Shown here piece after piece: positions 28,901 through 39,665 of a DNA stretch of 64,000 nt. The translations under genes were made by a program, and so were the position numbers. The stretch covers positions 6,852,399-6,916,398 of the forward strand of contig VZDJ01007747.1 of the NCBI GenBank assembly GCA_008694505.1, in the 5' to 3' direction. Under the pieces are notes generated by a model. That model did not search any database. It was not told where the DNA came from and saw only the letters and a program-made list of their open reading frames with translations. Within the stretch, counting starts at the first letter, position 1. Each line of letters starts with the position of its first letter. The DNA is from Cyanoderma ruficeps. Taxonomy: Eukaryota; Chordata; Aves; Passeriformes; Timaliidae.

Positions 28901-31014
28901 TTGTCAGTACATAGTAAGAACAAGTAGTCATTAGGAGGATCAAAATGTGAAAAACTTTCCTTCAGTGAAGTTATTTCTTTAAGAAGAACTTGAAATACTA
29001 TTTAATATTATTTCAAATACTCATGGTAGACCACATTTGTTACCAATAGGAAAATGGAGGATTTCACAGAACTTACTTCTGTGGAAAGGACATCCTTTAT
29101 AATGGAGAGGTTTCCCAGTGGTAGGTCCTGTTCCTTTTTCTCCTGTACATAACGCACGGAAATTCTCAGCAGTTTTAGGTACAATGTCAGCAAATAATTC
29201 AAAGACAATACGTCCAACTGAAATGACAAAGAGAGAATGAGACATTCTTAAGTCTTGTCCTCGGCATGGCGATGAGTTGAGCATTATATGTCAAAAGAAA
29301 TTAATGTTTCAAGCTTTATTATTTTTATTTAATTACTATTCAATTTCCATCTTGGGGTTGCTCCATGGCAGTTGCTCACAGAGTTACACTGGGTTTTTAG
29401 CAAGGTTGTTACCAACAGTGAATTTCCCTGCCAAGAATAATGTAGGGGAAATAAAGACAGATTCTGCAAGAAACTAATGAAAATGTCAAATGCATTTTCT
29501 GCCAAAAAAAGTGGGGGGGAAATCACACACACATAGATATTAAAGCCAAATTATGAATTTTAATATGCACATTTATGTCAATTTTAGTATATTTGTAGTT
29601 TATTCAATCAAAAGTAGATAGAATACAAAAATACTGTTTTGTGGAGAGTCTTAATCCATATAGAAGCTTATGCCAAACACATCCCTTACTCCTCACTCTC
29701 TTAAACCTGAATTTTACTAAGACACAGTGGTACTTAATATGCATATGAATAATGGCTATTTACACTTAGAGACACTGCAAGCAATTGTTAAATCCAAAGC
29801 TGTACGTGTTTTAACTAAAAGAAATTAAACCTGAGTAGCTAACAGATCCTGTAATAGCTGATAAATGGATTCTGTGCTGAATTGTCATTCCTTCACAAAC
29901 TGGCTTCTCACAGAGCTATTTCTCACTCCTAGCAGCCACCATCAGATGATGCTCCTGCTTTCTCATCAGCCTCACAGTCAATTAATTAACATAACTTCAC
30001 TCTACCGGAAGATAAATGTAAATATATTGATTCTAATTAATACAGGAATGAAAACAAATTAGACAACTGAAAGTCAATAAAAGGCAAATCATCTCACAGA
30101 CTTTCTTCTTCTATTCTTCTGAGTACCAGAACTGAATACGTGAAAAGCAATTTCCTGACCAGATTTAGGCAGCCCCTATCTTTATCCATTTTATCTTAAT
30201 TTTTTTTTAAACCTACGCTTTCAGTTAGTACCCCAGCTAACTTGCTGTTGTTTCCTTATTTCCATTTTGACCGTTCGCCCAGATTTTTAAATGACCTCTG
30301 GCAGCACTGGCGCTGCCAAGAGAACCGGGGCCGCCAGTTTCCCCGAGCTCTGACCGCGCAGCCCCCACTGCCGGCCCGGCAGCCGGGCCAGGCTGGCCGT
30401 GCCGGGGCAGGTCCCCGGCCACGGCGGGGCCCCGGGCTGGGAGTGGGGGGCGGCTCCGAGCAAGGCGGCGCTCGGCAGAGCGCAGCACGTGGAGCGCGGG
30501 AGCGGCCGCACACGTGGGCAGCTGCGGGACCGGGGATGGGCAGCGCCGGCTGCCATGGGAACGGGCGGCAGGGGGAAGGCGGGCGGGCCCCGACCCCCGC
30601 CATCTCCCCCGGCACCACCCCCGGCACGCCGCGGCCGGGCGCCCGTGCTGCCATGTTGCCTTTCTCTCCATGTTCCTCGGGCCTGTTCGCTATGGCGGGG
30701 GAGGCCCGTTCGCGGCGGGGCCGCCCTCCTCCTCCCGCTGCCGGGGCTGTGCGCTCGCAGCCCGCAGGGCAGTGCCCGGCCCGGGAACCCCCCCTTGTCC
30801 TGAACGCTGCGGCCCGGCCCGGCCCGGAGCCGCTCCCGCCGCTTCTGCAGCCCGGCCCGGGCCCCGCGCGGTCCGCACGGCACCCCGGCCCGGGGGGCTC
30901 TCCCGGGTTCCGTCGCGCCCCCTCCCCACCTCGCTCGCCCCCGATGTCCACATCGAAGAAGGTGCGGGGGTTGCTGGCCTTGCTGGGCCGGGCGACAGGG
31001 GTCGGGTGCCACAT
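16845..31014 (-). CDS. PPID: PPID, peptidyl-prolyl cis-trans isomerase D (cyclophilin 40), complete
   Basis: A cytosolic prolyl isomerase and Hsp90 co-chaperone of steroid-receptor complexes. Minus-strand exons in transcript order are 31014-30930, 29217-29077, 28624-28518, 25198-25010, 24257-24135, 22640-22534, 19993-19852, 17652-17566, 17488-17446 and 16933-16845. They encode 370 residues, the human length. Residues ~17-180 form the cyclophilin domain, with catalytic Arg75 (cyclophilin A Arg55) and Phe80. His141 replaces the usual tryptophan, a known Cyp40 trait linked to weaker cyclosporin binding. Residues ~220-340 form three TPRs. The Hsp90 carboxylate-clamp residues Lys227, Asn231, Asn278, Lys308 and Arg312 are all present. 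The ATG at 31014-31012 opens [12 protein letters not shown], and the in-frame codon upstream at 31035 is GTG, not ATG. Transcription starts in a CpG island. Identity is secure. Confidence 0.97.
17446..17488 (-). CDS. PPID: PPID exon 9 (43-nt small exon)
   Basis: A 43-nt exon encoding [14 protein letters not shown] plus one base of Ala342. It is too short for an ORF scan but is required by phase and homology. Acceptor is TTTAAG and donor GTAAAA. Confidence 0.94.
17566..17652 (-). CDS. PPID: PPID exon 8 (TPR3)
   Basis: A 29-codon exon encoding residues 299-327 ([20 protein letters not shown]...DQAL). It carries clamp residues Lys308 and Arg312. Acceptor is TTACAG and donor GTAATG. Confidence 0.96.
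17653..19851. other. PPID intron, no feature recognised
   Basis: A 2.2 kb AT-rich intron between exons 7 and 8. I see no repeat family, RNA gene or coding segment in it. Confidence 0.65.
19852..19993 (-). CDS. PPID: PPID exon 7 (TPR1-TPR2)
   Basis: Completes Arg251 and encodes residues 252-298 ([20 protein letters not shown]...SCSE). Clamp residue Asn278 lies in [17 protein letters not shown]. Position 274 is Thr where I recall Ser in mammals. Acceptor is CTGCAG and donor GTAAAT. Confidence 0.95.
19994..22533. other. PPID intron, no feature recognised
   Basis: A 2.5 kb AT-rich intron between exons 6 and 7, with T-rich runs near 20800 and 22147. No gene or repeat family is recognised. Confidence 0.65.
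22534..22640 (-). CDS. PPID: PPID exon 6 (TPR1)
   Basis: Encodes residues 216-250 plus two bases of Arg251. It starts the TPR domain with clamp residues Lys227 and Asn231 in the segment [16 protein letters not shown]. Donor is GTAAGG. Confidence 0.96.
24135..24257 (-). CDS. PPID: PPID exon 5 (acidic linker)
   Basis: Encodes residues 175-215 ([17 protein letters not shown]...DIDLKD). This is the end of the cyclophilin domain and the acidic linker before the TPRs. Both ends are phase 0. Acceptor is TTTCAG and donor GTAAGT. Confidence 0.96.
25010..25198 (-). CDS. PPID: PPID exon 4
   Basis: Encodes residues 112-174 ([20 protein letters not shown]...ENPAK). It includes the FFITT strand and His141 in the [13 protein letters not shown] segment. 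Acceptor is ATGCAG and donor GTAAGC. Confidence 0.96.
25199..27837. other. PPID intron 3, 3' portion
   Basis: Intron between exons 3 and 4, excluding the CR1 copy. A 143-codon plus-strand ORF at 26677-27108 has no recognisable domain and is probably chance. Confidence 0.6.
27838..28230 (+). mobile_element. CR1-like fragment in PPID intron 3
   Basis: The plus strand shows the characteristic CR1 tail: GAGGAGTGGCTGAGGGAGCT, then TTTTTAGCCTGGAGAAAAG, then a CTGGAGATGTTCAAG block, ending near GATTCTGTAA. It is antisense to PPID. The frame is broken and the 5' end truncated, and the borders are approximate. Confidence 0.85.
28518..28624 (-). CDS. PPID: PPID exon 3
   Basis: Encodes residues 77-111, including the active-site segment [20 protein letters not shown] and the Cyp40-type FEDENFHYQ. 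Acceptor is TTTACAG and donor GTACTC. Confidence 0.96.
29077..29217 (-). CDS. PPID: PPID exon 2
   Basis: Completes Val29 and encodes residues 30-75 ([20 protein letters not shown]...GCPFHR), the N-terminal half of the cyclophilin barrel. It ends with catalytic Arg75 and one base of Ile76. Acceptor is TTTCAG and donor GTAAGT. Confidence 0.96.
29218..30289. other. PPID intron 1, AT-rich part
   Basis: The 3' portion of PPID intron 1. No coding or repeat feature is recognised, and the boundary with the CpG island at about 30290 is abrupt. Confidence 0.6.
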
Positions 31015-31200
31015 CCCGCAGCTGCCCGCTGGCACGGTGGCTCCGCCCGCTCGGCCGCCCGCGATCCCGGCCGCCGCGGGTCGGGGCGCTCGGCGCTCCT
31101 CCCACCGGCGGGGGCGGGCGGCCGGGCCCCTGGAGCCGGGAGCCCGCGGGTGGCTGCAGGGCCGGTCCGCCCCTGGTCCTGCCTCTGAGCGGCATTAAGG
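30290..31200 (-). promoter_or_regulatory. PPID: CpG-island promoter of PPID
   Basis: About 0.9 kb of very GC- and CpG-rich sequence covers PPID exon 1, its 5' flank and the start of intron 1. A GC box (GGGGCGGGC) lies near 31111, just upstream of the ATG. Two CACGTG E-boxes (30486-30491 and 30511-30516) and a YY1-like GCCATGTTG near 30650 lie inside intron 1. No TATA box is evident. The TSS is inferred to lie between about 31030 and 31200. Long ORFs on both strands here arise because GC-rich sequence has few stop codons. Confidence 0.85.
30930..31014 (-). CDS. PPID: PPID exon 1 (coding part)
   Basis: Encodes 28 residues, [10 protein letters not shown] to DVDIGGER, plus one base of Val29. The donor GTGGGG is in very GC-rich sequence. 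The ending matches the family's [12 protein letters not shown] across the splice. Confidence 0.95.
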
Positions 31201-32365
31201 AGCTCGGAGGTAATCCGCTGAGAGGGAGCATTGCTTTCTCCAGGTTTTACACACACACATACTTCCCCCTGGAAATAGGGGGAAGGAAAGAGATTTTAGG
31301 TTTTGCCTGGGTTTGTATTTTATGAGAGAAATGGCAGGCTGTGTGAAAAGATCCGAGGTAAAATGAGCAAATTGTCAAAAGTGACTATTATCCTATAAAG
31401 ATTTAGAAATGCAGAATAATTTCAGCCTTCCTAAGGCTGTTTTTGAGAACAAAAACGTGTTTTTCTTTGTGAAAACAAAATATGTTTCATCCCAAAGGAT
31501 GAATATCACGATAATTGCTCCAAGGCAAACAATCTCTTTTGGAGATTTGTGTTGACCAACAGACATGAGTACTATCAATATACTTGGTTGGGGCTCCTCA
31601 AGGTGTAGATTCCCAAGCAGGTGAATGGTTCAGCATGGCCACATCCTGCACAGAATGGCATCATGGAGGCAAGGTACTTGTGGCAAAGATAGAAGGGGCA
31701 GAAGTGTGCTAGGGTCTGACTCCTGCAAACTTATAGTCCTTCTGGGAATGCTGCTGATCAAAATGTGCCTCTGTATTTCTTGGACTCCTCTAATCCATCC
31801 CAGAAATCTCCACATTCATTCTTTGGTCAATGTGTTCTCCAAAGGCTTTCCCTTGTAATTCATGTTTTATGTTTGGAGTTGAGCTTCATCAGGCTGGTTT
31901 TCATCTCTCTCTCAGTATGTTGTTGACATTGGATGTGTCAGAGGGCAGCTGTAATTCCCAGACTGAGAGAAAAGATAAAGTAGCCTTGATATTAGTAACT
32001 GTAGTCCATATACTGCATTGTAATCATTCCCACACATCTGCACAGATGTTGGGTAGGAGAGGTGATTGGCACGGAGTGCTGTTACACATCGCATCTGGGA
32101 ACCCTTAACAGAAGGAAAAGCCATCTGCTACCATCTGGGAACACTTAAGTGAGAAATCAGTGGAACCACACTAAGGCATTTCTCTCTCTGAGCCAGGTCA
32201 TGCAGCTGTGTCAGGGATTTCGCATGCTCCACGATGTCAGAGGCCACCAAAGCTTTGAGTGATCTGTAATTCACGAGGCATTTGGCCATGGTTACTGGCT
32301 GAGATATTTTTATCATTATGCTTGGCTGAGGTGCAGTGGTGTAGGAGAAGCAGTCTCACACCAGC
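31201..32365. other. Intergenic, PPID-FNIP2, upstream of CR1
   Basis: Intergenic sequence flanking the PPID promoter. It contains a short CA run near 31248 and no recognisable gene. Confidence 0.55.
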
Positions 32366-32977
32366 CATGGGCACTTGCTGCAGTAAGCCAACCATATCCT
32401 GGACTACATTAAAAGCAGCGTGGCCAGCAGAGCGAGGGAGACTATTCTGCCCTTCTACTCTGCCCCACTCCTGCAGTACTGCATCCACCTCTGGAGGTCC
32501 CCAGCACGGGAAGGATGGCAACCTGTTAGAGCAAATCCAGAGGAAGGACACCAAGATCATGTAAGGGATGAAGGGATGACTACAGGACCTCTTCTATGAG
32601 GAAAGAGTGAGAGAGGTGAGATCGTTCAGCCTGGAGAAGAGTAGGCTCTGGGGGAGAACTTAATGCAGCCTTTCAGTGCTTCAAGAGCCCTATAAGAAAG
32701 ACAGGGACAAACTTTTTAGTAGGGCCTATTGTGATATGGCAATGGTTTTAGACGGAGAAAGGAGAAAAGAAAGAAGGGTGTTACAATGAGGGTGGTGAAA
32801 CACTGGAACAGGTTGCCCCAAGAGGTGGCAGATGCATCATCCCTGGAAATGTTCAAGGCCAGGATGGTCAGGGGTATGCACGACCTAGTCTAATTGAAGA
32901 TGTCCCTGCTCATTGCAGGGGGGTTGGACTAGAAGGCCTTTTAAAGTCCCTCCCAACCTAAAATATTCTATGATCTC
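32366..32977 (+). mobile_element. CR1-like fragment, intergenic, with intact 3' end
   Basis: The plus strand begins within the CR1 ORF2 C-terminal region (blocks like GCAGCGTGGCCAGCAGAGCG and CTGCAGTACTGCATCCACCT). It runs through TTCAGCCTGGAGAAGAG, CAAGAGGTGGCAGATGC and GGGTTGGACTAGAAGGCC to the terminal ATTCTATGAT near 32970. It is not coding. Confidence 0.88.
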
Positions 32978-34138
32978 AGTGAGTCAGTTGCTAGCCAAGT
33001 GAGTAGAGTCTAGAAGAGATTTCTGTAGCAGACATCAGAGTAAAGTGTGTGTTGTTGGTGTGTGTCCCCCGCAAGAGCTGTTGCCAGCTTCCTCTCAGGA
33101 AGAAGCAGTGATTCATTCTTACAGGAGTAGACTTATTCAGTCCCTGCAGGTTTTTTTTACTGGTGAAGTTGGAATAGTCTAGATTCCAGATGAGTAATTC
33201 TTTTTACACTTGTTGCTTGGAAGTCCTTATGTGCAAGGTCCTTCAGAGGTACAAAGAAAGAGGCATCTCCATGATAATTTGTAGATGTCAGCTGAACAAG
33301 AGAGAAATCAAGTGATTTTCTTAATGTCAGTAGCAGATTCTTGAAAATATGTGAGCTGAATTAATATCTCCCAAGCACTGCAGTAGCATAATTAGTTTCA
33401 TATTAATTTATGAAAGTCATTGACAGATTGTAAAAAACAAGCATAATGTGACTTCTGTCAAGAATATACTGAGTGATTTCATGTTCAAATTAATCTATTA
33501 AATTACACACTGAATTTATATACAAATAACCTCTTAAAAGGTCAGACTTTCATTATAAAGTCCTCTAAAATCTGTTTTCAAGCAGTGAAATCATCCTTGT
33601 GTTCCTCTAATCCTTTGTGATCTTGTAATTTCAAAATATTTCCTTTTACCAAAATACCTCCTATCTTTTGACATTTCCAGTAGTTTATGTAGTAAATGCC
33701 TGTAAAGCACTACATTGAAAATACTCACTGTAACTGAATTGTCTGTTAATTCTTTAATTCACCTATTTATTTTCCCATATATACAGGTTTGGCTACCCAG
33801 TAAAGTAGTTTGAGTATTATCAATAGATAAACATGTTGTGAGTGCTAAACTCTTGAAGCAAATGGCTTCAAGTACAGGTCTCCCTTCCATTAAGAACATC
33901 ATACTTGCTGGAGTATGACCCTGCAGGCTAATTAAACCCAAAGATGAGCCTGTTACAAAATCTTTGGTTTTACCTCTTCTTCCTTTTTGGTTTTACCTCT
34001 TCTTCCTTTCCTGACTAAATAAGCAAGCAATCATTGATAAATGCATAGAAATGCATATGTAATTCTAAAACTAGTACTCTGATGGAATACACAATAAGCA
34101 AATTTATTTCATCATTATTCTAGCCTGACAATTTGCAT
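32978..34138. other. Intergenic stretch with a 23-bp tandem duplication
   Basis: AT-rich intergenic DNA. Two copies of a 23-bp T-rich unit (TTTGGTTTTACCTCTTCTTC core) lie at about 33963-33985 and 33986-34008. Nothing else is recognised. Confidence 0.6.
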
Positions 34139-34744
34139 TCACAAAGAATAAACTGTGAAATAAAGATTATTTATAGTTGTTGCATATTGTGTTAAGATGG
34201 GTAAATATGTACACATACAGACTAGGATTTTTTTGGTTTTGTTTTTCTTCCTTTTTTCACCTTTAAATCTGTATTTGACACTGTAAAGAACATAGAGGCT
34301 TAAATATGCTAATTCCACTGGAAAGTGAGTTCTTTGCCTCAGTGCTGGACTGCCTTGTCTAAGGATATTAAAAGCCATTTTGCTTTGTACAGAAGTAATC
34401 ATATGTGAGGTTTTCATTGGACTGAGCTGCAGCTTCAGAATATGGTGCAGTACTGATGGGATCCATCTGACAAGCAGTTGAAACACATACCTCATCAGCT
34501 TTTCAGAACAGCTATCAAGAAGCTCCCAACATGCAAACATTCTTGGAAAGGATGCTTTCACTGCTGGCTGTGAAATAGAGCAGCCACTCAGCCTTCCCTG
34601 TGCCGTGTGACACACAGGGTGCATCATGTGCCATTCCCATGTGACCTGGCACATGAAGCATGTCACCTTCATGAGAGACACATGAGACAGGAAAAATAAA
34701 TCTGGTTCTTCACCATCAGGTTTATTGTTATCCACCTGCACCAT
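34139..34744 (-). other. Uncharacterised 201-codon ORF (coding status uncertain)
   Basis: This minus-strand ORF starts MVQVDNNKPDGEEPDLFFLS and ends LYFTVYSL, with a lysine-rich segment (KGEKRKKNKTKK) near the C-terminus. I recognise no domain. AATAAA on the same strand (TTTATT at 34103-34108) lies about 30 nt past the stop. There is no CpG promoter and no family match from memory. It could be a lineage-specific gene, a non-coding transcript or a chance ORF. Confidence 0.25.
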
Positions 34745-35462
34745 GTCTTTTTCTGAATAAAATTGAATAAAGAGGGCTCAGATTACACTCATATTGAACA
34801 GTTACTAACTCTGTGCAGATTCCTCTAAGCTGAGTTAAAATGCGATGTTAAACAATGAAAGAACCAAATGTTCTTGTCTGAGGATGTTTTAGAAAGAAAA
34901 TTTTCCACACAGAGCTGACATGACAGAAACTGAAAATAAAGTCATGCATTTACTTGTCACTAACTTTCAGATATGCTGATCCCTGAAGAAATGGTTAAGA
35001 ACCAAGCAAGAATAAGCAGACTTTTTAAAATGTATTTTAGGTCTGCTTAAAACATGTTCTTGATGCAATACTATTCAGAGTAGTGCTTAGGACCCCAGGA
35101 TGGGAGGAGGCATGGAAGAGACTGCCTGTGACTTCTTAATAACAAGCCATGGCTTGTAAGGAGAGACCCAAAGTGTCAGCTAGCAGGTGGTCAATGCTGC
35201 AGCATTGCAGGGTATCAGTTGTGTTGCTAAATTCCTGCCCTCCATTTTGATTCAAATGTATGTCCTGATATTATTGCAATTTCACGTAAATGCATGTTTA
35301 TCACAATTACCACCAAAAGGTACTGAAATGTCAATTATGGTGACTGCAGATTTTCTTATATAGAAAATGTTTTTGGTCTGTACCTAATGTGGGCAGGATG
35401 GAGTCCAAGGTGAACTACATCTGTGTGGACTCAAAGAGTGCAGCCAGCAAATAGGAAGGCCC

Positions 35463-35624
35463 ATGGCGGATTTCATCATTGAAAATCTGGGACATGAGGA
35501 TTTCCAGCTAGACTTTGGATGGAGTCCTGGGCAGGAGACCTACAAATATAATTTACCAATGCTAAGAGCTTTGTTGAGAAGAGGAACCAAACCAGGTTCT
35601 AAAGAAGTGTTTAAAGATTCACAG
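35463..35624 (+). other. Exon-like ORF ending at a consensus donor (uncertain)
   Basis: An ATG opens 54 sense codons (MADFIIENLGHEDFQLDFGW...VFKDSQ) that run exactly to CAG|GTATGT, a strong 5' splice site. No obvious acceptor or downstream partner exon was found, and I do not recognise the peptide. It may be the first exon of an unannotated transcript or coincidence. Confidence 0.2.
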
Positions 35625-35777
35625 GTATGTACATTTTCAGGCTCAACTGGAGGAAAAAGTAGTGTACCCTTGCTTTAGGAAATTTGACAAGACACTTATG
35701 TACAGTAGTGATTTCAGAGGACTGTACCTATCACCTTCACACAATCCAATTCTCTCCATATTACTTGATATTTGTAT

Positions 35778-35859
35778 TTTGGTGATTAAAAGAAGACATT
35801 CCTCATCTGGCCATTCTCTTTGGTGATTAAAAGAAGACATTCCTCATCTGGCCATTCTC
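35778..35859. repeat. Perfect 41-bp tandem duplication
   Basis: Two adjacent identical 41-bp copies lie at 35778-35818 and 35819-35859. The absence of divergence suggests a recent duplication or an assembly artefact. Confidence 0.92.
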
Positions 35860-38800
35860 TTCACTTTTAACACCAAAGACTATTGAAAATTAAATGTTTC
35901 ATAACATACATCAATATTTCCCAGTAATTTTGAAACAATTAAATTATTATTTCCTTTCAAACTCTCTTTGGTTTTTAACTGAATGTGTGTCCCATGTAAA
36001 AAGGCAGTGAAAATGCTTATCTGTATTATGGCAACACCTTTGTGGCTCTGCTCAGGGGTTGGGGAAAGTTGCTGCAGCAACAGCTCAAGTTATGTAATGC
36101 TTCAATGAAGGATGAGTAAGCTGGTTTGCAGGGGGCTGCAATTCCAAGCTTTCCTTTTCTGTCAGTTTCTGTCTCTGCTTGTAAAGTGAAATACAATTTA
36201 CAATAGGTTTTTAACTCTTTTGTGGAGAGTAATTTAGATTTAATGTGCTAAATAGTAATAATAACAATATGGAGAGAGAATAATTCTGGGTATTTCTTAA
36301 TATCACATTTTACTTGGCATGTTTGAATTGGCATTAAAAACTGGATTTTATTTACTTTACAGAATCAAAAATGTTGCTGATACATTGCAAAGTGTAGCAA
36401 GACTTACCTGTGTTCATGTAACCTAAACAGCATGAATTACCACACTAAGCAGTAAATTATTAACAAACATCTGAGATTACCAAAAATTTTGTTAAATCTT
36501 CAGAGTTTACCTGTTCTGGCCTCTGGCTTCTCTTTGCAGTACCTCCAAAGCCTAGTTCTGACAGCAGAGGTTTAGGAGCATATTGAATTTGCAGAGTGGA
36601 CTGAAAGCATCCATAAAGGAACTCAGCAGTTCGTCCAGGTGTAAGTGATGGGAAGGCAAAGTGTACTTAGGAGACTTGGCTTTTAATCCTACCTGTCCTG
36701 GCTATTAAATCTGGCTACATTTTCAGGAGAGAATCTTTAGAGAGATTTATGTGCTATGAAACATTGATATGCTTTTTCGAGCATTCAGCTATGCCAGGAT
36801 TTGAATGATCCTTTTTATGTATTGTCAGTTTCCTAACAAAGTCCCATCTATTTCTGCATTGAGAATCTGGCTCCTTTTCTGACTGAAGTTTAAACAACTA
36901 AATTGTCTTTCTCTGCACATAAAGAGTCTGACCCTCAGGCAGAATATAATTTTTTGATTTTAAATGCCATTTTTATTTCCTGAATTTCCTGGATGAGCGA
37001 GGGTTGTAAATGCACTATCTTGCTGCACATGAGCTTTGCTTGACAGCTGGTATGGCTTTTTTCCTTACATCCACTCCTGTTTTGCACTCTGGGGTTAGTG
37101 AAAAATCACTGCATTGGCTTTGCCAGGTGTTCTTTGTAGCCCAACTCTGTTTGGGGTGTGACAGTGCGTTCTGATTGTGAAAATTATTTTGTAGTCTTTT
37201 GCTGATTCTGCTGTTTTCCCTTTTTTTTTTTTTCCGGTAATAGCCTTCAGAACACTAGTGTCTTAATGTGTTGTTACCAATTTCAGTAGCGAGGATAACA
37301 CACATTAACAGAACACACTGAGAACTAGTTTTGCACTGAGCATCAGGCAACACGTAGGTTGCATTTACACTGCTATTTGTGAAGAGAGTATCACAATTGT
37401 CTTCACTGACTGTGTTGCTTCATTTTTTGGAGTGGCATCTGGGCATACAAAGTGGATCATTTTCAGATGAAACTAAACCACATATTCTTTAGAAATACAT
37501 TCAGTGTTCTTCAACCACGGACATGCATTCTGCTGATGGGATCAGACCGCAACCAGTCCACAATAAATGGACTGGTAAAATGTTTGTGTAAAATGTTTGT
37601 GGTGTGGACATTGGGAGACAACTGGATGTTAGCCTCTGATTCTGCCCCCACAGGTCAGCACTCCTTGCTAACACTGATAGACCTTAGAGGGGCAGCCATG
37701 GTGTTTGCATTTTTTAAGTTTCTCAGGACTGTTCCTTGAGAAATGCAGCCCAGTGATTATTTCTGGAGCTGGATGCCAAGATTCTCATTTGTGTTGATTA
37801 CTGTGTCAACTATGATGTCTTTAATCTTGTCCAGCCACACCCTGCTATTGTCTCTTCTGTTCTTCAGGTTTTTTTGAGTGGATTGATTCTAAAGAATGGG
37901 GGCAGTAACAACATCCAGGCTGAAAGATTTACATTGGGTATTCAGTCTCACAGGGAAGTGGTTAAAGCCCTTCTGAGAATGGACCTCTGCACAGGATCTG
38001 TTGATCATTATACCATTCAGTCTGGTGTTATCAAGGAGGCAGCTGATCATATTATCAGGCCAGTAGACAGTCACCCCTTATTTTAAAAAGAAATCAGCTT
38101 CTCCAGACAGTGAAAGGCTGACTACGAAATATATTCACCACCTCTTCTACCACTACTGGATGCTGAGTTTGCAGACAACTATTGTAATGATCCTTTACAG
38201 CTATTATAATAACCACTATTCTCCATGTCTCATCTTTCAGTTTCCTAAAAAGAGCAGGAAGTTACTGTGTTACCAGTTTCTTGGGTTTTGGGGGGTGATT
38301 TGTTTGTGTTTTGTTCCACCACAGTATGCAGTGACTTAGCCGGTTGAAAAGGAGCTTTTGAAGGCATGTCCTCTTGGTAGGTGCAATGAGCTGTCATCCT
38401 GCTGCTGGGCAAAACCACACAAACAATCCTTTCCCTCAAATTAAACAAACATAAAGCTTCAAATGATACCTAAATACTGTAGCCTCATCTAAGTATTTGT
38501 GAATAGAATAGATCTGTGTGAAAATAGGCACCCTTGGTGTAGAGTTACCTTCCTACAAAAATATTGCCTGGTCAAATACTAAAGTAAAAATTCAGATTAT
38601 CCAAGGGAATCACAGTACTTCTACAATCATATGCCAGGGATCTCTCCATTACAGATATTCTAGTCCTGACTAGGGAGAAAATCACATAAAAATTTTCCTG
38701 GACGAATGACAGATTGGTGCATGGAGCAAAACAAGGGATGCGAGCTTCCTGAAACCCGTTGGATTTTTTGTCAGTCTATGGGTTTGGCTGGTGCAAGAAG

Positions 38801-39062
38801 GATGGGAGGGCACTTGGACACCACATTCTGCTGTCAGGCCAAGCAGGGAAACAGCTGCTTCTGATGCAGGCAGTGCTTTGTTTGTTCTTGCTCCACTGCA
38901 CAAATATAGTGTTGTAAATCACAAACACATGATTTACGTGCTTGCACACAGGGCACACATATGTACGCAAATACTGTTGTAGCTATAGAGAAATGTATTG
39001 TAAAAGACACATTATTCATGTGTGGATGTGGATGAAAAACTCAATATACACTGTCAATGTGT
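35860..39062. other. Intergenic, no gene recognised
   Basis: 3.2 kb of AT-rich intergenic DNA. Short ORFs only. TAAAATGTTTGTG is duplicated near 37576-37600. No repeat family is recognised before the CR1 at 39063. Confidence 0.55.
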
Positions 39063-39665
39063 GCTTGCAGCTGAGAAAGCCAACCAAATCCTGGGCTATG
39101 TCAAAAGCAGGGTGGCCAGCAAGTCGAGGGAGGTGATTTTCCCCCTCTGCTCTCCTCTGGTGAGGCCACACCTGGAGAACTGCATGCGGTTTGGTTGTCC
39201 CCAGCATAAGGAGTTGGCACCATCAGAGCAATTCCAGAGGAGTTCCACAAGGTTGAGAGAACTGGAGCACCTCCTATACGGAGATAGGCTGAGAGAATTG
39301 TGGCTGTTCAGCCTGGAGAAGAGAAGCTTGGGCGGAGACCTCACTGTAACCTCCCGCTATCTGAAGGGGCCTACATGGAAGCTGGAGAGAGACTCTTTAT
39401 CAAGAGCTGTAGTGATGGGACAAGAAATAATGGGTTCAAACTGAAACAGGGGAAATTTAGGTTAGATATTAGAAGGAAACCCTTTACTCTGAGGGTGGTA
39501 AGGAGCTGCAACAGGTTGTTCAGGGAAGTTGTGGATTCCCCAACCCCGGAGGTATTCAAAGCAAGTTGGATAAGAGCTTGTGGAATCTGGTCTAGCGGGA
39601 GATGTCTCTGCCCACGGGAGTGCAGTTTGTGACTAGATGACCCTAAAGGCCCCTTCCAGCCCCTT
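39063..39665 (+). mobile_element. CR1-like fragment abutting the FNIP2 CpG island
   Basis: The plus strand still reads the end of CR1 ORF2 (LAAEKANQILGYVKSRVASK and onward, within 39022-39444). It is followed by the typical TTCAGCCTGGAGAAGAG and AAGGCCCCTTCCAGCCC tail blocks. The terminal ATTCTATGAT repeats are missing; the homology stops within a few tens of bases of the CpG-rich FNIP2 promoter. Confidence 0.88.

Noticed and set aside
30242..31256. Several long ORFs (up to 318 codons) on both strands around PPID exon 1
   Set aside because: GC-rich CpG-island sequence lacks stop codons. Only the short minus-strand stretch 30930-31014 matches PPID; the rest is Pro/Arg/Gly/Ala-rich shadow.
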